Of a stretch of DNA of 64,000 nucleotides, positions 20,772 through 29,751 are shown one piece after another (the stretch's first letter is position 1; each line of letters opens with the position of its first letter). The position numbers and the translations under genes were made by a program. Source of the DNA: Candidatus Methylobacter oryzae (GTDB lineage: Bacteria > Pseudomonadota > Gammaproteobacteria > Methylococcales > Methylomonadaceae); contig NZ_RYFG02000121.1 in NCBI RefSeq assembly GCF_003994235.2, positions 124,001 to 188,000 of the forward strand, given 5' to 3'. The notes below the pieces were generated by a model, which was not told the DNA's origin, ran no database searches, and saw only the letters and a list, made by a program, of their open reading frames with translations.

Positions 20772-21656
20772 TTATCCTGTGATAGATTGTGGGGCGAGCT
20801 GCGTTGCGGCAGCCGTTTGTTGTCGAAGCCGGTCGAGATTCAGATTGTCCCGGCGAAGATAATAGTGCCGTAACAGGCGCAGGCCGTTTTCAAGCTCATC
20901 GCCGGGAGCGGCGCCTGCTTGCTGATGCAGGCATAACCACTCGGCAAAACTGATGGCTGCCAGGTGCCGGCGAAAATCGGCATGGTCGATTTGTTTCGAG
21001 GATGCGATGGCTTGCAAGCCCGGTTCGGCTACGTGGAAAATATCCAGTTGTCCCCGGAGCGCTGCAAATGTGCTGTGGCCGGTATCGCCATTGGCGACGA
21101 TAACCGCTGAATTGAGCTGGTAACCCAACGACGGGTGGTCGAGATAATTGATCAACATCCGGCACTCGGCGGCCCGCCGGCAGAAGTCGGCGCTTGCAGG
21201 CCCTAGCGGATCCAGGCACAACAGGGTCCCATGATTTTCGATGCGCGGCAGCACGGCATCGAAAAAGCTTGCCAATTCGGCCCAGGCCGAGTGTTCACCG
21301 ACAGTGCGGCGAAACCGTTCCCCACCTAAAATCAGCGTACGTCCGCCTAAATCGCGGCAGACCTGCGACATTCGCACCACAAATTCGACAGCCTTGTGCC
21401 GGGCTTCGGCGCCTTGCAGCAGGCCCATCCCGGTTTGTCCATGCAACAGCGAGTGCAGGCCGACAATGGCCAAACCCGCTTGCCGGGCTTTTTGCCTAAA
21501 AACGCTTACCGTTGAATTATCCGGTTCGGCGCCGTTTGTCCCCCATGTCCACGATGGCGACACCTCCACGCCGGCGAAACCCATGTCGGCTATCTTAGGC
21601 AACCATTCCGCCGGCCTTTCCCTGGGCAATGCGAGCGTCGATACGGCCAGTTTCAC
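20772..21656 (-). CDS. Sugar phosphate isomerase/epimerase-type TIM barrel
   Basis: A 294-residue protein of the xylose-isomerase-like or AP endonuclease 2 superfamily: MKLAVSTLALPRE at strand 1, GFAGVEVSPSW at strand 2 and GLHSLLHG further on. Some metal-binding positions are visible (GTLLCLDPLGP, LINYLDHPSLGYQLNSA) but a full Glu-Asp-His-Glu set is not clear. The substrate is unknown. It is tightly placed between vnfX (16 bases) and nfu (5 bases), so it belongs to the vnf operon, which is an unusual partner. Confidence 0.85.
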   Translation of the reverse strand: MKLAVSTLALPRERPAEWLPKIADMGFAGVEVSPSWTWGTNGAEPDNSTVSVFRQKARQAGLAIVGLHSLLHGQTGMGLLQGAEARHKAVEFVVRMSQVCRDLGGRTLILGGERFRRTVGEHSAWAELASFFDAVLPRIENHGTLLCLDPLGPASADFCRRAAECRMLINYLDHPSLGYQLNSAVIVANGDTGHSTFAALRGQLDIFHVAEPGLQAIASSKQIDHADFRRHLAAISFAEWLCLHQQAGAAPGDELENGLRLLRHYYLRRDNLNLDRLRQQTAAATQLAPQSITG

Positions 21657-21672
21657 GTGCAGGCTCCAAAAT

Positions 21673-22227
21673 TTACTGAATCGTCACGGATGGCGCGTTT
21701 TGCGGGGCGGATGAGCCGGGCTCGTCGCCGTTCCAGCCTTGTTCGGCAATGGCGTCGAAGCGGTTTGCCGGTTTGCTTTGGGCTTTTGCCTTTTCCACCC
21801 AAGCCAGCCCGCCTTTGGTCAAAGCGATGCTGATTTCGTTGAGATGATCGAGTATGGCGCTGCCGGTGTTGACGATGATCGGCTGAATGCCGGCAGCCAT
21901 GATCCGTTTGATCGACGAAGCGCCGATGGATGCCGCGTAAACGGCGGCGCAGCCGGTTAGAAATTCCAGTTTGCTGGCGACCTTGTCTTCATGGGACATG
22001 GGCACGGCGTCCGGGTGGGTCGAAACTTCATCCATGATGAACGCGTTCGGGTCGAACGGCGCGTCTTTGAAGCGGTTGTCTCCGGTCATGACTGCCGGTA
22101 CGAATTCGCCGACAGCGACCAATTCGGCCTGGCCGGGCGCGACTTGATAGATGACAAAGCGCTCGGCGGCGCCGAAATGCAGGTTGACGTGAGTCTGGTC
22201 GCTGGAAGCAAAGGCAACTTTTATCAT
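21673..22227 (-). CDS. vnfX: FeV-cofactor carrier, NifX family
   Basis: A 184-residue NifX-type protein: IKVAFASSDQTHVNLHFGAAERF at the N-terminus, then KLEFLTGCAAVYAASIGASSIKRIM. A. vinelandii VnfX holds NifB-co and a vanadium-iron cofactor precursor and passes it to VnfEN. The start at 22227 is fixed by GGAGACCCC and by homology; the open frame upstream only overlaps vnfN. It begins 14 bases after vnfN, the usual NifN-NifX order. Confidence 0.93.
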   Translation of the reverse strand: MIKVAFASSDQTHVNLHFGAAERFVIYQVAPGQAELVAVGEFVPAVMTGDNRFKDAPFDPNAFIMDEVSTHPDAVPMSHEDKVASKLEFLTGCAAVYAASIGASSIKRIMAAGIQPIIVNTGSAILDHLNEISIALTKGGLAWVEKAKAQSKPANRFDAIAEQGWNGDEPGSSAPQNAPSVTIQ

Positions 22228-22241
22228 TTGGGGTCTCCGTT

Positions 22242-23630
22242 TTAATGGCTGGTCGCAGCTTGCGAACGATGGCCGGCAACTTCCGTGGCAGGTTGCCGGT
22301 AAATCGAATGGTAAGGCTTGATCTCGCGGCGTTGCCATGCAATCAGATTGGCAATGTCGAATACGATTTGCCGCGAACCGGCGTAACCGACCCAGCGTCT
22401 GGCAAAACCGCCGAAGCGGTCGTACAGCGGAAATCCGGCGCGTAACAGCGGAATGTCGAGCTGCCTGGCCAGATCGGCGCCGTGGGAGTTGGCGACCAGC
22501 AGATCCACGCCGCATTCCCCGGCGCCTTGTTCCAAGTCTTCCAGATCGCCGACGATGACTCTGTCGACCGGCAGGCCGGCCAACGTCTCGCTACGTACCG
22601 AGGAAACCGCTGTCGGCACGTCGATGCCCAGATCTTTAAAAAACCGGATCAACGCGCCCAACAGTTCCGGATCGGCGGCCACCGCGGCCCGGACGCCGCC
22701 GAACTGCAAGTGGCAGTCGACCATCGCGTCGAGCAGCTGGGCGCGTTGCCTGACGATTTGACGCGGGACCGGTTTGCCGCTGATGGCGGCGAGAGCGGCG
22801 GTAAAGTCGTCGCAGGCGTCCAGTCCCATCAAGTCCGGGAAACGGTAATCCGGAACGCCGGTACGGGCCTTCAAAAGATCGGCGGCCTTATTGAGAGATG
22901 GGCCGATGACCAATGTGGCGGCCGACTCGCCGATCGTTGCGATCCGGCTCCGGTCCGTACCGCCGGTCGTCAGCGTGGAAAAGCCCAGTTGCTCGATATG
23001 GCCGTCCAGCGAATCGCCAAGATCCGGCAACAACACCGGCTGCAAGCCGAAAGCGCCGAGCCAGTCGCCGACGGTTTCGACGTCGCCGGGCGTGAACATC
23101 GACGGCAGCAGTACATTGACTTGTTGCGGCTTGCGCCCCGGACAGCGGCTTTCCGGCACCAGTGCGGCGACAATGGCTTCCACCGCGGCGGCAAAGCCGG
23201 TTTCCAGGCAGCCCACCGTATCCGGGGTATTGACCGGCGCTACGGCGATGTCGGTGTAATGCGGATAAGCGTTCCGGAATGCCTTGATCGAACCCAGGAT
23301 ATCCGAACCTTGGGTCTCCGACAGGCCGGTCGTTACCAGGCCGATCAGGTCCGGCCGGTGATGTTCGCTGATGGTTTTGAGCGCTTCGACGACGTTGGCG
23401 TCGGTTCCCATCACCGTGACGGCATGATCTAGTGCCGTCGTTTGCAGCGGAATCGGTTCGCGAAAATGACGGGTGAAAAATACCCGGCTGAAGGCTGTGC
23501 AACCCTGTGCGCCATGTTCAAGCGGTAGACAGCGGTTGATGCCGAAGAAGGCCAGCGAGGCGCCCATGGCCTGGCTGACTTTAAGCGGATTAACGGTTAA
23601 TGCTTTGTTGGGAAAAATAATGTTTGCCAC
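22242..23630 (-). CDS. vnfN: FeV-cofactor scaffold subunit, NifN family
   Basis: A 462-residue NifN/VnfN protein. Landmarks are NPLKVSQAMGASLAFFGINR, the cluster Cys in HGAQGCTAF and the LVTTGLSETQGSDI segment in which the third P-cluster-type Cys is absent, as in NifN. With VnfE it forms the scaffold on which the vanadium cofactor is finished. I place the start at a GTG (23630) with AGGAAAC upstream, since the next Met is internal and the frame further upstream is repeat DNA. The assignment as VnfN rather than NifN rests on location and VnfA control. Confidence 0.9.
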   Translation of the reverse strand: MANIIFPNKALTVNPLKVSQAMGASLAFFGINRCLPLEHGAQGCTAFSRVFFTRHFREPIPLQTTALDHAVTVMGTDANVVEALKTISEHHRPDLIGLVTTGLSETQGSDILGSIKAFRNAYPHYTDIAVAPVNTPDTVGCLETGFAAAVEAIVAALVPESRCPGRKPQQVNVLLPSMFTPGDVETVGDWLGAFGLQPVLLPDLGDSLDGHIEQLGFSTLTTGGTDRSRIATIGESAATLVIGPSLNKAADLLKARTGVPDYRFPDLMGLDACDDFTAALAAISGKPVPRQIVRQRAQLLDAMVDCHLQFGGVRAAVAADPELLGALIRFFKDLGIDVPTAVSSVRSETLAGLPVDRVIVGDLEDLEQGAGECGVDLLVANSHGADLARQLDIPLLRAGFPLYDRFGGFARRWVGYAGSRQIVFDIANLIAWQRREIKPYHSIYRQPATEVAGHRSQAATSH

Positions 23631-24167
23631 GATAGTTTCCTGATAAAAGTAATGGTTAAGCCAAAGAGACTGTAAAAATATTATCCAAATCAAGTTGAAA
23701 GGATTATTCACCACGAAGGACACGAAGAACACGGAGTTTTTAATTTATTGAATTTTTCGTAACTATTCAGCGTATGCTAAAAATGATGAATGGCACTCGG
23801 CAATTGCTCCCTGCATTGCTCTACCTCCTGCATAACCCACAAGGATGTGGGGAATGCAGATATTGCAGGAGCAAATATCTGTCCATGCAGTCGACGGATG
23901 ACACGGATTAAACGGATCATCACGGATTAAAAGCATGGAATCGTTTAAAAAATCCGTGTCAATCCGTCTTATCCGTAATCATCCGTGTGCTATTTCTCTT
24001 TTCGCTGAATAGTTACAATTTTTCTTCGTGTCCTTCGTGTTCTTCATGGTGAATACTTTTTTTGTTCTATTACGAATACTTTCGCAGTCTCCAATGCTTG
24101 GCAACTGAAATAACGGAACGCGGATTGGACAGGCGGCTACGGATTTTCTTGCCATGCGCCAACGGGT
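23631..24167. repeat. Repeat-filled gap between vnfE and vnfN
   Basis: No gene is visible in the 549 bases between the two scaffold genes. The gap holds CACGAAGGACACGAAG segments at about 23705-23725 and 24025-24050, a stem-loop around 23825-23875 (CTCCTGCA..TGCAGGAG), and a block of ATCCGTGT/ACACGGAT repeats at about 23890-23995. A weak sigma-54-like match lies at 23871-23885 on the minus strand. Confidence 0.6.
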
Positions 24168-24214
24168 GTAGGAGCGGCTTTAGCCGCGATGATCGCGGCT
24201 AAAGCCGCTCCTAC
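24168..24214. repeat. Perfect inverted repeat at the 3' end of vnfE
   Basis: Arms of 22 bases beginning GTAGGAGCGGCTTTAGCCGC surround three bases. This closely resembles the REP sequence well known from Pseudomonas genomes. The vnfE stop codon (24182-24180) lies inside it, so the last ten or so residues of VnfE are read from the repeat. Confidence 0.85.
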
Positions 24215-25586
24215 CGGGCCAGGGCGCCGGCTTATGCAGTTTGCTCCAAACCGGATTGTCTATCGCATAGCTGAGTTGCTTGGCCAGTTCGATGATGCCC
24301 GTGTAGCCGGCATAGCCGAAATCCCGCTCGTGGTTGATGTCCAGGAACGGGATGCCGGATTTCAGCGCCGCCTGTAGATAACGGCCGCCGGCGATCAAAA
24401 TGTCGGCGCCGTATTCGCGGCAGGTCGCCATCAACGCGGTCTGGTCGTTATCGTCGATCATGCGGGTGTTTTCGCCCATCAGCTTGCGGATACGCGCTTT
24501 ATCTTCCTCGGTGGATTTTTCGGTGCCGCTGGCGACGACCGTCATTTGCAAATCCTGCAACGCTGAAATGACCGACCAGGATTTGACGCCTCCTGAGAAA
24601 ATCAGCGCCCGCTTGCCGCGCAAGCGGGCTCGCCACGGTTCCAACGCCGCTGCCGCCGCTGCTTCTTCGCGCTCTATCAAGGCTTCGGTGCGTGCTGTCA
24701 GGTCCCGGTCATGCAAATGTCCGGCAAAATCCCGAAGTGCTTGCGAAGTGTCGTCGATGCCGTAAAAACTGCCTTCGAAAAAAGGCGCGCCGTAATCGTC
24801 CTGTAATTTCCGGGCGACGTTCAGCATCGCCTTGGAACACACCACCATATTGACTTCGGCGCGGTGCATGCTCTGCACTTCGTGAAAACGGGCGTCGCCG
24901 GACAAGGTGCAAAGAATGCGCAGGCCCAGTTCGTCGAATAGCGGCGCTACCCGCCAGAACTCGCCGACGATGTTGTATTCCCCGATCAGGTTGATGTCGT
25001 GAACCCGGATGCCGGGGCGTTGCGCTGCATCCGGTATCGGCTCCGGCTCGCGCGTGCCGATCACATGCTTGTACAGCGTTTCGCCGGCGATGCGGTTGCC
25101 CATGCTTTTACCACCGTAAAAACCGGCGCAGTCGACCGGCACCACCGGTACGCCCCAGCGTTCGGCCGCGGCCTTGGCGGTGACTTCGATGTCGTCGCCC
25201 TGCAACGCGGTCACGCAGGTGTTGTAGACAAAGACAGCGGCGGGCCGGTATTTGTCGATGGCTTCTTTAATTGAAAAAAACAGTCGCTTTTCGCCCCGTC
25301 CCATGATGACGTCTACCTCGGAAAGATCGGTGGTCATGCCTTTCCGGTATAAGATAGGTCCCGAAGAACGGCTGCCGCGCATATCCCAGGAGCTTCCGGC
25401 GCAACCGATAGGACCGTGGACAATGTGGGCGGCATCGGCGATGGGCAGGAGTGCGATCTGGGCGCCGTCGAACGCGCAGCCGCCTTGAGTGGCGCCGGGT
25501 TGGCCCTTGGCGCAGCCGCTCTTGGCGCCGTGATTATGGGCACAGGCCGGCTCGTCGAGTAAGGCCTGTATCTCTTGGCTATTCAT
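24180..25586 (-). CDS. vnfE: FeV-cofactor scaffold subunit, NifE family
   Basis: A 468-residue NifE/VnfE protein. The Cys-rich head ([17 protein letters not shown], then [12 protein letters not shown]), the cluster cysteines in [10 protein letters not shown] and [11 protein letters not shown], and the cofactor-site Cys in VVCSKAMLN are all present. It pairs with VnfN. The ATG at 25586 follows GGAG. The protein's last residues (about [10 protein letters not shown]) are encoded by a REP-like palindrome, so the native C-terminus has been replaced. It is the second gene of an operon that starts with a Cys-rich unknown at 26025 and has a VnfA/sigma-54 promoter. Confidence 0.93.
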   Translation of the reverse strand: MNSQEIQALLDEPACAHNHGAKSGCAKGQPGATQGGCAFDGAQIALLPIADAAHIVHGPIGCAGSSWDMRGSRSSGPILYRKGMTTDLSEVDVIMGRGEKRLFFSIKEAIDKYRPAAVFVYNTCVTALQGDDIEVTAKAAAERWGVPVVPVDCAGFYGGKSMGNRIAGETLYKHVIGTREPEPIPDAAQRPGIRVHDINLIGEYNIVGEFWRVAPLFDELGLRILCTLSGDARFHEVQSMHRAEVNMVVCSKAMLNVARKLQDDYGAPFFEGSFYGIDDTSQALRDFAGHLHDRDLTARTEALIEREEAAAAAALEPWRARLRGKRALIFSGGVKSWSVISALQDLQMTVVASGTEKSTEEDKARIRKLMGENTRMIDDNDQTALMATCREYGADILIAGGRYLQAALKSGIPFLDINHERDFGYAGYTGIIELAKQLSYAIDNPVWSKLHKPAPWPGRSGFSRDHRG

Positions 25587-25644
25587 GGTGTGCTCCAAAG
25601 TAGAGGGTGACGACGTGTATAAAGCAACATCGATGCCATATGGC

Positions 25645-26025
25645 TTAATAATTGGAGAAGTCCGGTTCGTTTGCATCGCTCGCGAGTTTGCGCGCCTGCT
25701 CCAATTCCGCTTCAGTCAGCAGGGAATTGCGCACTTTGTTAAAGAGGGGATTGAGATGGCTGTCCAGCCGGTTGAACAAAGCGGAACACTGCTTTAGCGC
25801 GTTTTTACGAAAACGTAAACAGCTGTGGCACATGGCCGAACGGGGCGGGTGCCTGTCGGCCGGCAATCTGTACGCGACAGCGAAAAGACGGATGCCTGTG
25901 GCCAACACTTCCCGAAAAATTCGAAACCACCAGGCCCGGCGGTAACAAAGCTGTTCGAGTCGTATCGTGCAGATCTTGCAGGTGGCGATGCCGGGGGCGG
26001 CTTGGCTATCGGAATGAGTTTTCAT
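25645..26025 (-). CDS. Cys-rich unknown protein, first gene of the vnfE operon
   Basis: A 126-residue protein that I do not recognise. It has two CxxC groups: Cys16-x2-Cys19 with Cys27, and Cys66-x2-Cys69 with Cys80, the arrangement of a metal or iron-sulphur site. A hydrophobic aromatic stretch lies between them ([20 protein letters not shown]). The C-terminus is charged ([18 protein letters not shown]). It lies 58 bases before vnfE, directly after a sigma-54 promoter at 26062-26079, so it should be made with the vanadium cofactor machinery. A role in metal or cluster handling is inference. Confidence 0.75.
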   Translation of the reverse strand: MKTHSDSQAAPGIATCKICTIRLEQLCYRRAWWFRIFREVLATGIRLFAVAYRLPADRHPPRSAMCHSCLRFRKNALKQCSALFNRLDSHLNPLFNKVRNSLLTEAELEQARKLASDANEPDFSNY

Positions 26026-26061
26026 GTTCGTTCTCGGTTCGTGATGAATACGAAACAAACT

Positions 26062-26079
26062 CTGCAAACATCGGGCCAG
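26062..26079 (-). promoter_or_regulatory. Sigma-54 promoter of the vnfE operon
   Basis: On the minus strand CTGGCCCGATGTTTGCAG matches TGGCACG-N4-TTGC with one mismatch and GG-N10-GC spacing (GG at 26077-26076, GC at 26065-26064). The start would fall near 26052, about 27 bases before the ATG at 26025. Confidence 0.75.
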
Positions 26080-26131
26080 CTGTCTAAGCCGGGGCATCGT
26101 TTTTGCGGTGTCGGACGCGCTACGTTTTTAT

Positions 26132-26277
26132 CTCGTTCCCACGCGCTGCGTGGGAATGCAGGGTTAAGGCGCGCTGCGCCGCGAGGGACTGTGGTTAACG
26201 GCCAAAAATACAGAGCCTAATCAACATAGGACGCAGCGCGTCCCATACTGCATTCCCACGCAGCGCGTGGGAACGAG
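26132..26277. repeat. REP pair between VnfA sites and the vnfE promoter
   Basis: A 146-base inverted REP pair, nearly identical to that at 5564-5706. It separates the VnfA-type sites (26325-26368) from the sigma-54 promoter (26062-26079). Confidence 0.85.
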
Positions 26278-26324
26278 GAAACATCGGGCCTATCGGCATT
26301 TCGGCTATTCAACCGGCCATTGGC

Positions 26325-26368
26325 GTACCGATAGGTACAAAACGGCCGGCAAGTGTACTTTTGCGTAA
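26325..26368 (-). promoter_or_regulatory. Pair of VnfA-type sites for the vnfE operon
   Basis: GTAC-CGATAG-GTAC at 26325-26338 is a perfect dyad. GTAC-TTTTGC-GTAA at 26355-26368 is a one-mismatch dyad, 30 bases away. The pair lies just past the 3' end of vnfA and upstream of the minus-strand sigma-54 promoter. The distance to the promoter GG is 247 bases, or 101 if the REP pair is subtracted. Confidence 0.75.
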
Positions 26369-26378
26369 CATCGCCCGT

Positions 26379-27947
26379 TCAGCGATAGTTCTTATGATTC
26401 AGCGCGTACTTTGCCATGCGCAGGCCGAGTATGCGCCGGGTCAGGCCCAATTGGGCCGCCGCTTCGGTGGTGTTGCCGTGATGCAGTTTCAGCGCTTCGA
26501 CGATCATCTCGTATTCGATCGCATTGAGCCGCGCTTCCAGGCTGCCTTCGCCGCCCGACACTTCCGATACCACCGGAGGCTGCAACGACGGCGGAAGGTG
26601 GTAGCCGTGGATGACGCCGTCCTCCGCCAGCACCATCGCGCGGGCAATGACGTTCTCCAGTTCGCGGACATTGCCGGGCCAGTGATAGCACAGCAGCATG
26701 TTGATGGCCGGCGTTGAAATCCGGTGTATCGCGATGCCCATCTCGTCGGCGAATTTGGCCACGATGAAGTCGGCCAGTTCGATGATGTCGTTGCCGCGTT
26801 CCCGTAGCGGCGGTATCGTGATCGGAAACACGTTCAGACGATAATAAAGATCTTCCCGGAACTCGCCTTTAGCCACCATGTCCGGCAGGTCGCGATTGGT
26901 CGCGGCGATAATTCTCAGGTTGACCTTGATCGGCATATTGCCGCCGACGCGTTCGAAGGTTTTCTCCTGAAGCACCCGCAGCAGCTTGGCTTGCATCGGC
27001 AGGGAGAGTTCGCCCACTTCGTCGAGAAAGATGGTGCCGCCGTCGGCTTCCTCGAAACGGCCTTTGCGCATGGCCGTCGCGCCGGTGAACGCGCCTTTTT
27101 CATGGCCGAATAGTTCGCTTTCGATGATGCTTTCCGGTAACGCGGCGCAGTTGAAAATGACGAACGACTCGGTGCTATTGGGGCTGTTGTAATGGATCGC
27201 GTGCGCGACCCGCTCCTTGCCGACGCCGCTTTCGCCGAGAATCAGCACCGTGGTTCGCGACCGGCTGACTTTTTCGATTAAATTGAACACTTCCTGCATC
27301 GGCTTGGAATTGCCGATGATATTGTCCGGTTTGAACTTCTTCCTGAGCGCGCTGTGCAGCCGCCGGTTTTCCGCTTCCAGCTCGACTTTGCGCACGTTTT
27401 CCAGTAAATAGAGCTCGACCGCGTAGGCGGTGGTCGCGGCCAGTATCGACAGGATTTCCACGTCGAGCTTGAGCAGGCTTTGGTTGTCGTAGATACGCTC
27501 GGCGCTGATGGTGCCCATCACTTTGCGGCCGCGCATGATGGGGACGCAAAGAAAAGACAGTTTCAAATCGGCCACGTCGTTGCGGCTGCCGGTCCGGTTC
27601 AGGAATTCGGGTTCTTCGCTGATGCGCGGCACGATGATCGGCTGGCCCGATTCGACGACTTTTCCGGTAATGCCTTCGCCTAGAAAATAAACGCCTTTTG
27701 CCGCTTCCTCGTCGGTCAGGCCGAAACTCTCGTGGACGAAAATTTTGCCGTACTCCATGTCGTACAGCGTCACCATGCCGCGAATCACTTTCATATGGCG
27801 TCTCATCAGGCGAATCAGAATCTGCAAGGTATTCGTCAGGTTGCCGCTTTCGGTGACGATCTGGCTCATCTCGAACAGCAGCGGCAATAAATCGGTACGG
27901 CATTCACCGAAATCGCATTCGCAAAAATGGGGGGCGGGGGAATTCAT
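26379..27947 (-). CDS. vnfA: Vanadium nitrogenase transcriptional activator
   Basis: A 522-residue sigma-54 activator. The N-terminus carries C-x-C-x4-C (CECDFGEC), the motif that binds an iron-sulphur cluster and is needed for activity in A. vinelandii VnfA. A GAF domain (about 25-185) follows, then AAA+ with Walker A GESGVGKE, an intact GAFTGA loop and Walker B GTIFLDEVGE, and a Fis-type helix-turn-helix (GNTTEAAAQLGLTRRILGLRM). It should bind the GTAC-N6-GTAC sites in this window. A ModE-type palindrome lies 27 bases before its ATG, so molybdate should repress it. It is divergent from hesB-nifV-nifP. Confidence 0.93.
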   Translation of the reverse strand: MNSPAPHFCECDFGECRTDLLPLLFEMSQIVTESGNLTNTLQILIRLMRRHMKVIRGMVTLYDMEYGKIFVHESFGLTDEEAAKGVYFLGEGITGKVVESGQPIIVPRISEEPEFLNRTGSRNDVADLKLSFLCVPIMRGRKVMGTISAERIYDNQSLLKLDVEILSILAATTAYAVELYLLENVRKVELEAENRRLHSALRKKFKPDNIIGNSKPMQEVFNLIEKVSRSRTTVLILGESGVGKERVAHAIHYNSPNSTESFVIFNCAALPESIIESELFGHEKGAFTGATAMRKGRFEEADGGTIFLDEVGELSLPMQAKLLRVLQEKTFERVGGNMPIKVNLRIIAATNRDLPDMVAKGEFREDLYYRLNVFPITIPPLRERGNDIIELADFIVAKFADEMGIAIHRISTPAINMLLCYHWPGNVRELENVIARAMVLAEDGVIHGYHLPPSLQPPVVSEVSGGEGSLEARLNAIEYEMIVEALKLHHGNTTEAAAQLGLTRRILGLRMAKYALNHKNYR

Positions 27948-27973
27948 GACAGTTCCTCGGATAAAGGCGGATA

Positions 27974-27997
27974 CGTTATGAATCATATTACATAACG
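27974..27997 (-). promoter_or_regulatory. ModE-type operator over the vnfA promoter
   Basis: CGTTATGA, eight bases, ACATAACG: a near-perfect palindrome with the half-sites and spacing of the E. coli modA operator as I remember it. It ends 27 bases before the vnfA ATG, where ModE-molybdate would block transcription. This fits the known molybdenum repression of alternative nitrogenase activators. Confidence 0.8.
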
Positions 27998-28062
27998 TCT
28001 TATTGGTATAATGCAAGCAATAATAATGCCGTAAAAAAATCACCGTTTGACGGTATCCGGCT

Positions 28063-28076
28063 GTACGTTTTTGAAC
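28063..28076 (+). promoter_or_regulatory. VnfA-type site upstream of hesB-nifV-nifP
   Basis: GTAC-GTTTTT-GAAC, the same form as both vnfD sites. It ends 112 bases before the GG of the sigma-54 promoter at 28187-28203. I found no second site at the 29-30-base distance. It lies between divergent vnfA and hesB, so it could also influence vnfA. Confidence 0.65.
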
Positions 28077-28186
28077 GCCGGATTAGGCATGGCTGTCCGG
28101 CAATAGGCCAACAGTGTTCCGCTTTATTAACGGCAGTGTGCGTATCGGGACGAAGCGGGCATTGAGCCGCCCTGGTCGATGAGTAG

Positions 28187-28203
28187 CTGGCATGTGTATT
28201 GCT
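28187..28203 (+). promoter_or_regulatory. Sigma-54 promoter of hesB-nifV-nifP
   Basis: CTGGCATGTGTATTGCT matches TGGCACG-N4-TTGCT with one mismatch and correct GG-N10-GC spacing (GG 28189-28190, GC 28201-28202). The start would be near 28214, giving a leader of about 35 bases. Confidence 0.82.
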
Positions 28204-28248
28204 GTAAATAAATGAACTTTATCGCAATCTGAAACAGGAGCTCATGCT

Positions 28249-28572
28249 ATGCCTACCTTTACCGAAAATGCCGTTATAGCGGTAAATCGCTTTTTACAAA
28301 ATTCCACGACCGGCGCAACCGGCATCCGCATACAAATTTCGGACGGCGGTTGCGCCGGCCTGCAATACGGCATGATGCTGGAGTCGGTGGCCGACGAGAA
28401 AGACAACGTTATCGAAACCGGTGGCGTCAAGGTTTTCGTAAGCGCCGAGAGCCTGCCCCTGGTTCGGGGCATCATCATTGATTTCGAGGAGGGTTTGGAA
28501 AGCTCCGGTTTCACGTTCGCCAATCCCAACGCGAAATCGTCCTGTTCTTGCGGCAAGTCTTTTTCGGCCTGA
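28249..28572 (+). CDS. A-type iron-sulphur carrier, HesB/IscA-nif type
   Basis: A 107-residue A-type carrier. The three cysteines expected for cluster or iron binding are in GGCAGLQYG and CSCGKSF. Nif-type relatives deliver iron-sulphur clusters to nitrogenase assembly. AGGAG lies upstream of the second of two near ATGs. The stop overlaps the start of nifV. Confidence 0.92.
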   Translation: MPTFTENAVIAVNRFLQNSTTGATGIRIQISDGGCAGLQYGMMLESVADEKDNVIETGGVKVFVSAESLPLVRGIIIDFEEGLESSGFTFANPNAKSSCSCGKSFSA

Positions 28573-29741
28573 TGTTTGCGATGCTTGCCATGTCCGGAAT
28601 CATTATCAACGATACGACCCTTAGAGATGGCGAGCAGTCGGCCGGGGTAACGTTTTCCTTGGAAGAAAAGATCGAAATTGCCCGGCGTTTGGATGCGCTA
28701 GGCGTACCGGAATTGGAAGTCGGTATTCCTGTAATGGGCGAGAAGGAACGCGAGGAAATTAAAGTCCTGGCGGATTTGGGATTGGCTGCCCGGCTAATGG
28801 TCTGGTCCAGAATGCGGAGGGAAGATCTGGCGGACTGCGCCGGATTGGGCGTAGCCTACGTCAATCTTTCGATCCCTGTTTCCGACCAGCAGATTGAAGG
28901 TAAATTGGGCCGGGATCGTAACCATGTGCTGGCGACGATTCGCGGCTGCGTTCGCGAAGCCGTGGATATTGGATTTGCCGTTTGCGTCGGCATGGAGGAT
29001 GCCTCGCGGGCGAACCGGGATTTTCTAAGGACAGTCGCGGAAGTTGCTCAGCAAGCCGGAGCAATGCGTATTCGCTATGCCGATACGGTGGGTATTATGG
29101 AACCTTTCAGGCTGGCCGAGCAGATCAAACAGTTACGGGCCGCTACCGACCTGGATATTGAAATGCATGCTCACGATGACTTGGGGCTTGCAACCGCTAA
29201 CACACTGGCGGCCGTTGTCGCCGGAGCGACTCATGCCAATACCACCGTTAACGGCCTTGGGGAACGGGCCGGCAATGCGGCACTGGAAGAGGTTGTTATC
29301 GGATTGCACCAGCTCCATGGGTTAGAAACCGGTATCGACCTTCGCAACTTTCCGTCATTGTCGGAAAAGGTGGAGGCTGCTTCCGGGGAACCGTTGAGCT
29401 GGCGCAAAAGTTTGGTCGGCAAGCGCGTGTTTAGCCATGAAGCCGGGATCCATGTCGACGGATTACTCAAAGATCCGGCCAATTATCAGGGAGTGGATCC
29501 CGCGATAGTCGGCCGATGCCATCAGCTTGTCCTGGGTAAACACTCAGGTTCCCGTGCGGTAAAGGAAGTTTACGAGAGACTCGGTATTCCGCTTAGCCAG
29601 TTGGAAGCCAATTGTCTGCTGACATCGGTTCGGCAATTCGTAAACATCCACAAACGAGCGCCGGAAGCCCTGGAACTAGCCGGATTCTATTCGTGTTTGT
29701 ATCCGGGTTCTGTTATTACTCCCAATACCATCCTCAATTAA
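28572..29741 (+). CDS. nifV: Homocitrate synthase
   Basis: A 389-residue enzyme condensing acetyl-CoA with 2-oxoglutarate to make homocitrate, the organic ligand of FeMo-co and FeV-co. Active-site motifs are [15 protein letters not shown] at the start and the metal-binding [10 protein letters not shown], and HEAGIHVDG lies toward the C-terminus. The start at 28572 (TGATG overlap with hesB) implies translational coupling. Control by a VnfA site and sigma-54 promoter ties homocitrate supply to vanadium fixation. Confidence 0.95.
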   Translation: MFAMLAMSGIIINDTTLRDGEQSAGVTFSLEEKIEIARRLDALGVPELEVGIPVMGEKEREEIKVLADLGLAARLMVWSRMRREDLADCAGLGVAYVNLSIPVSDQQIEGKLGRDRNHVLATIRGCVREAVDIGFAVCVGMEDASRANRDFLRTVAEVAQQAGAMRIRYADTVGIMEPFRLAEQIKQLRAATDLDIEMHAHDDLGLATANTLAAVVAGATHANTTVNGLGERAGNAALEEVVIGLHQLHGLETGIDLRNFPSLSEKVEAASGEPLSWRKSLVGKRVFSHEAGIHVDGLLKDPANYQGVDPAIVGRCHQLVLGKHSGSRAVKEVYERLGIPLSQLEANCLLTSVRQFVNIHKRAPEALELAGFYSCLYPGSVITPNTILN

Positions 29742-29751
29742 CCTGTTCTTT

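Noticed and set aside
23871-23885. Possible minus-strand sigma-54 promoter for vnfN (TGGACAGATATTTGC)
   Set aside because: Three mismatches in the -24 block, lies in a repeat-rich stem-loop and 240 bases from the gene, with no VnfA dyad nearby.
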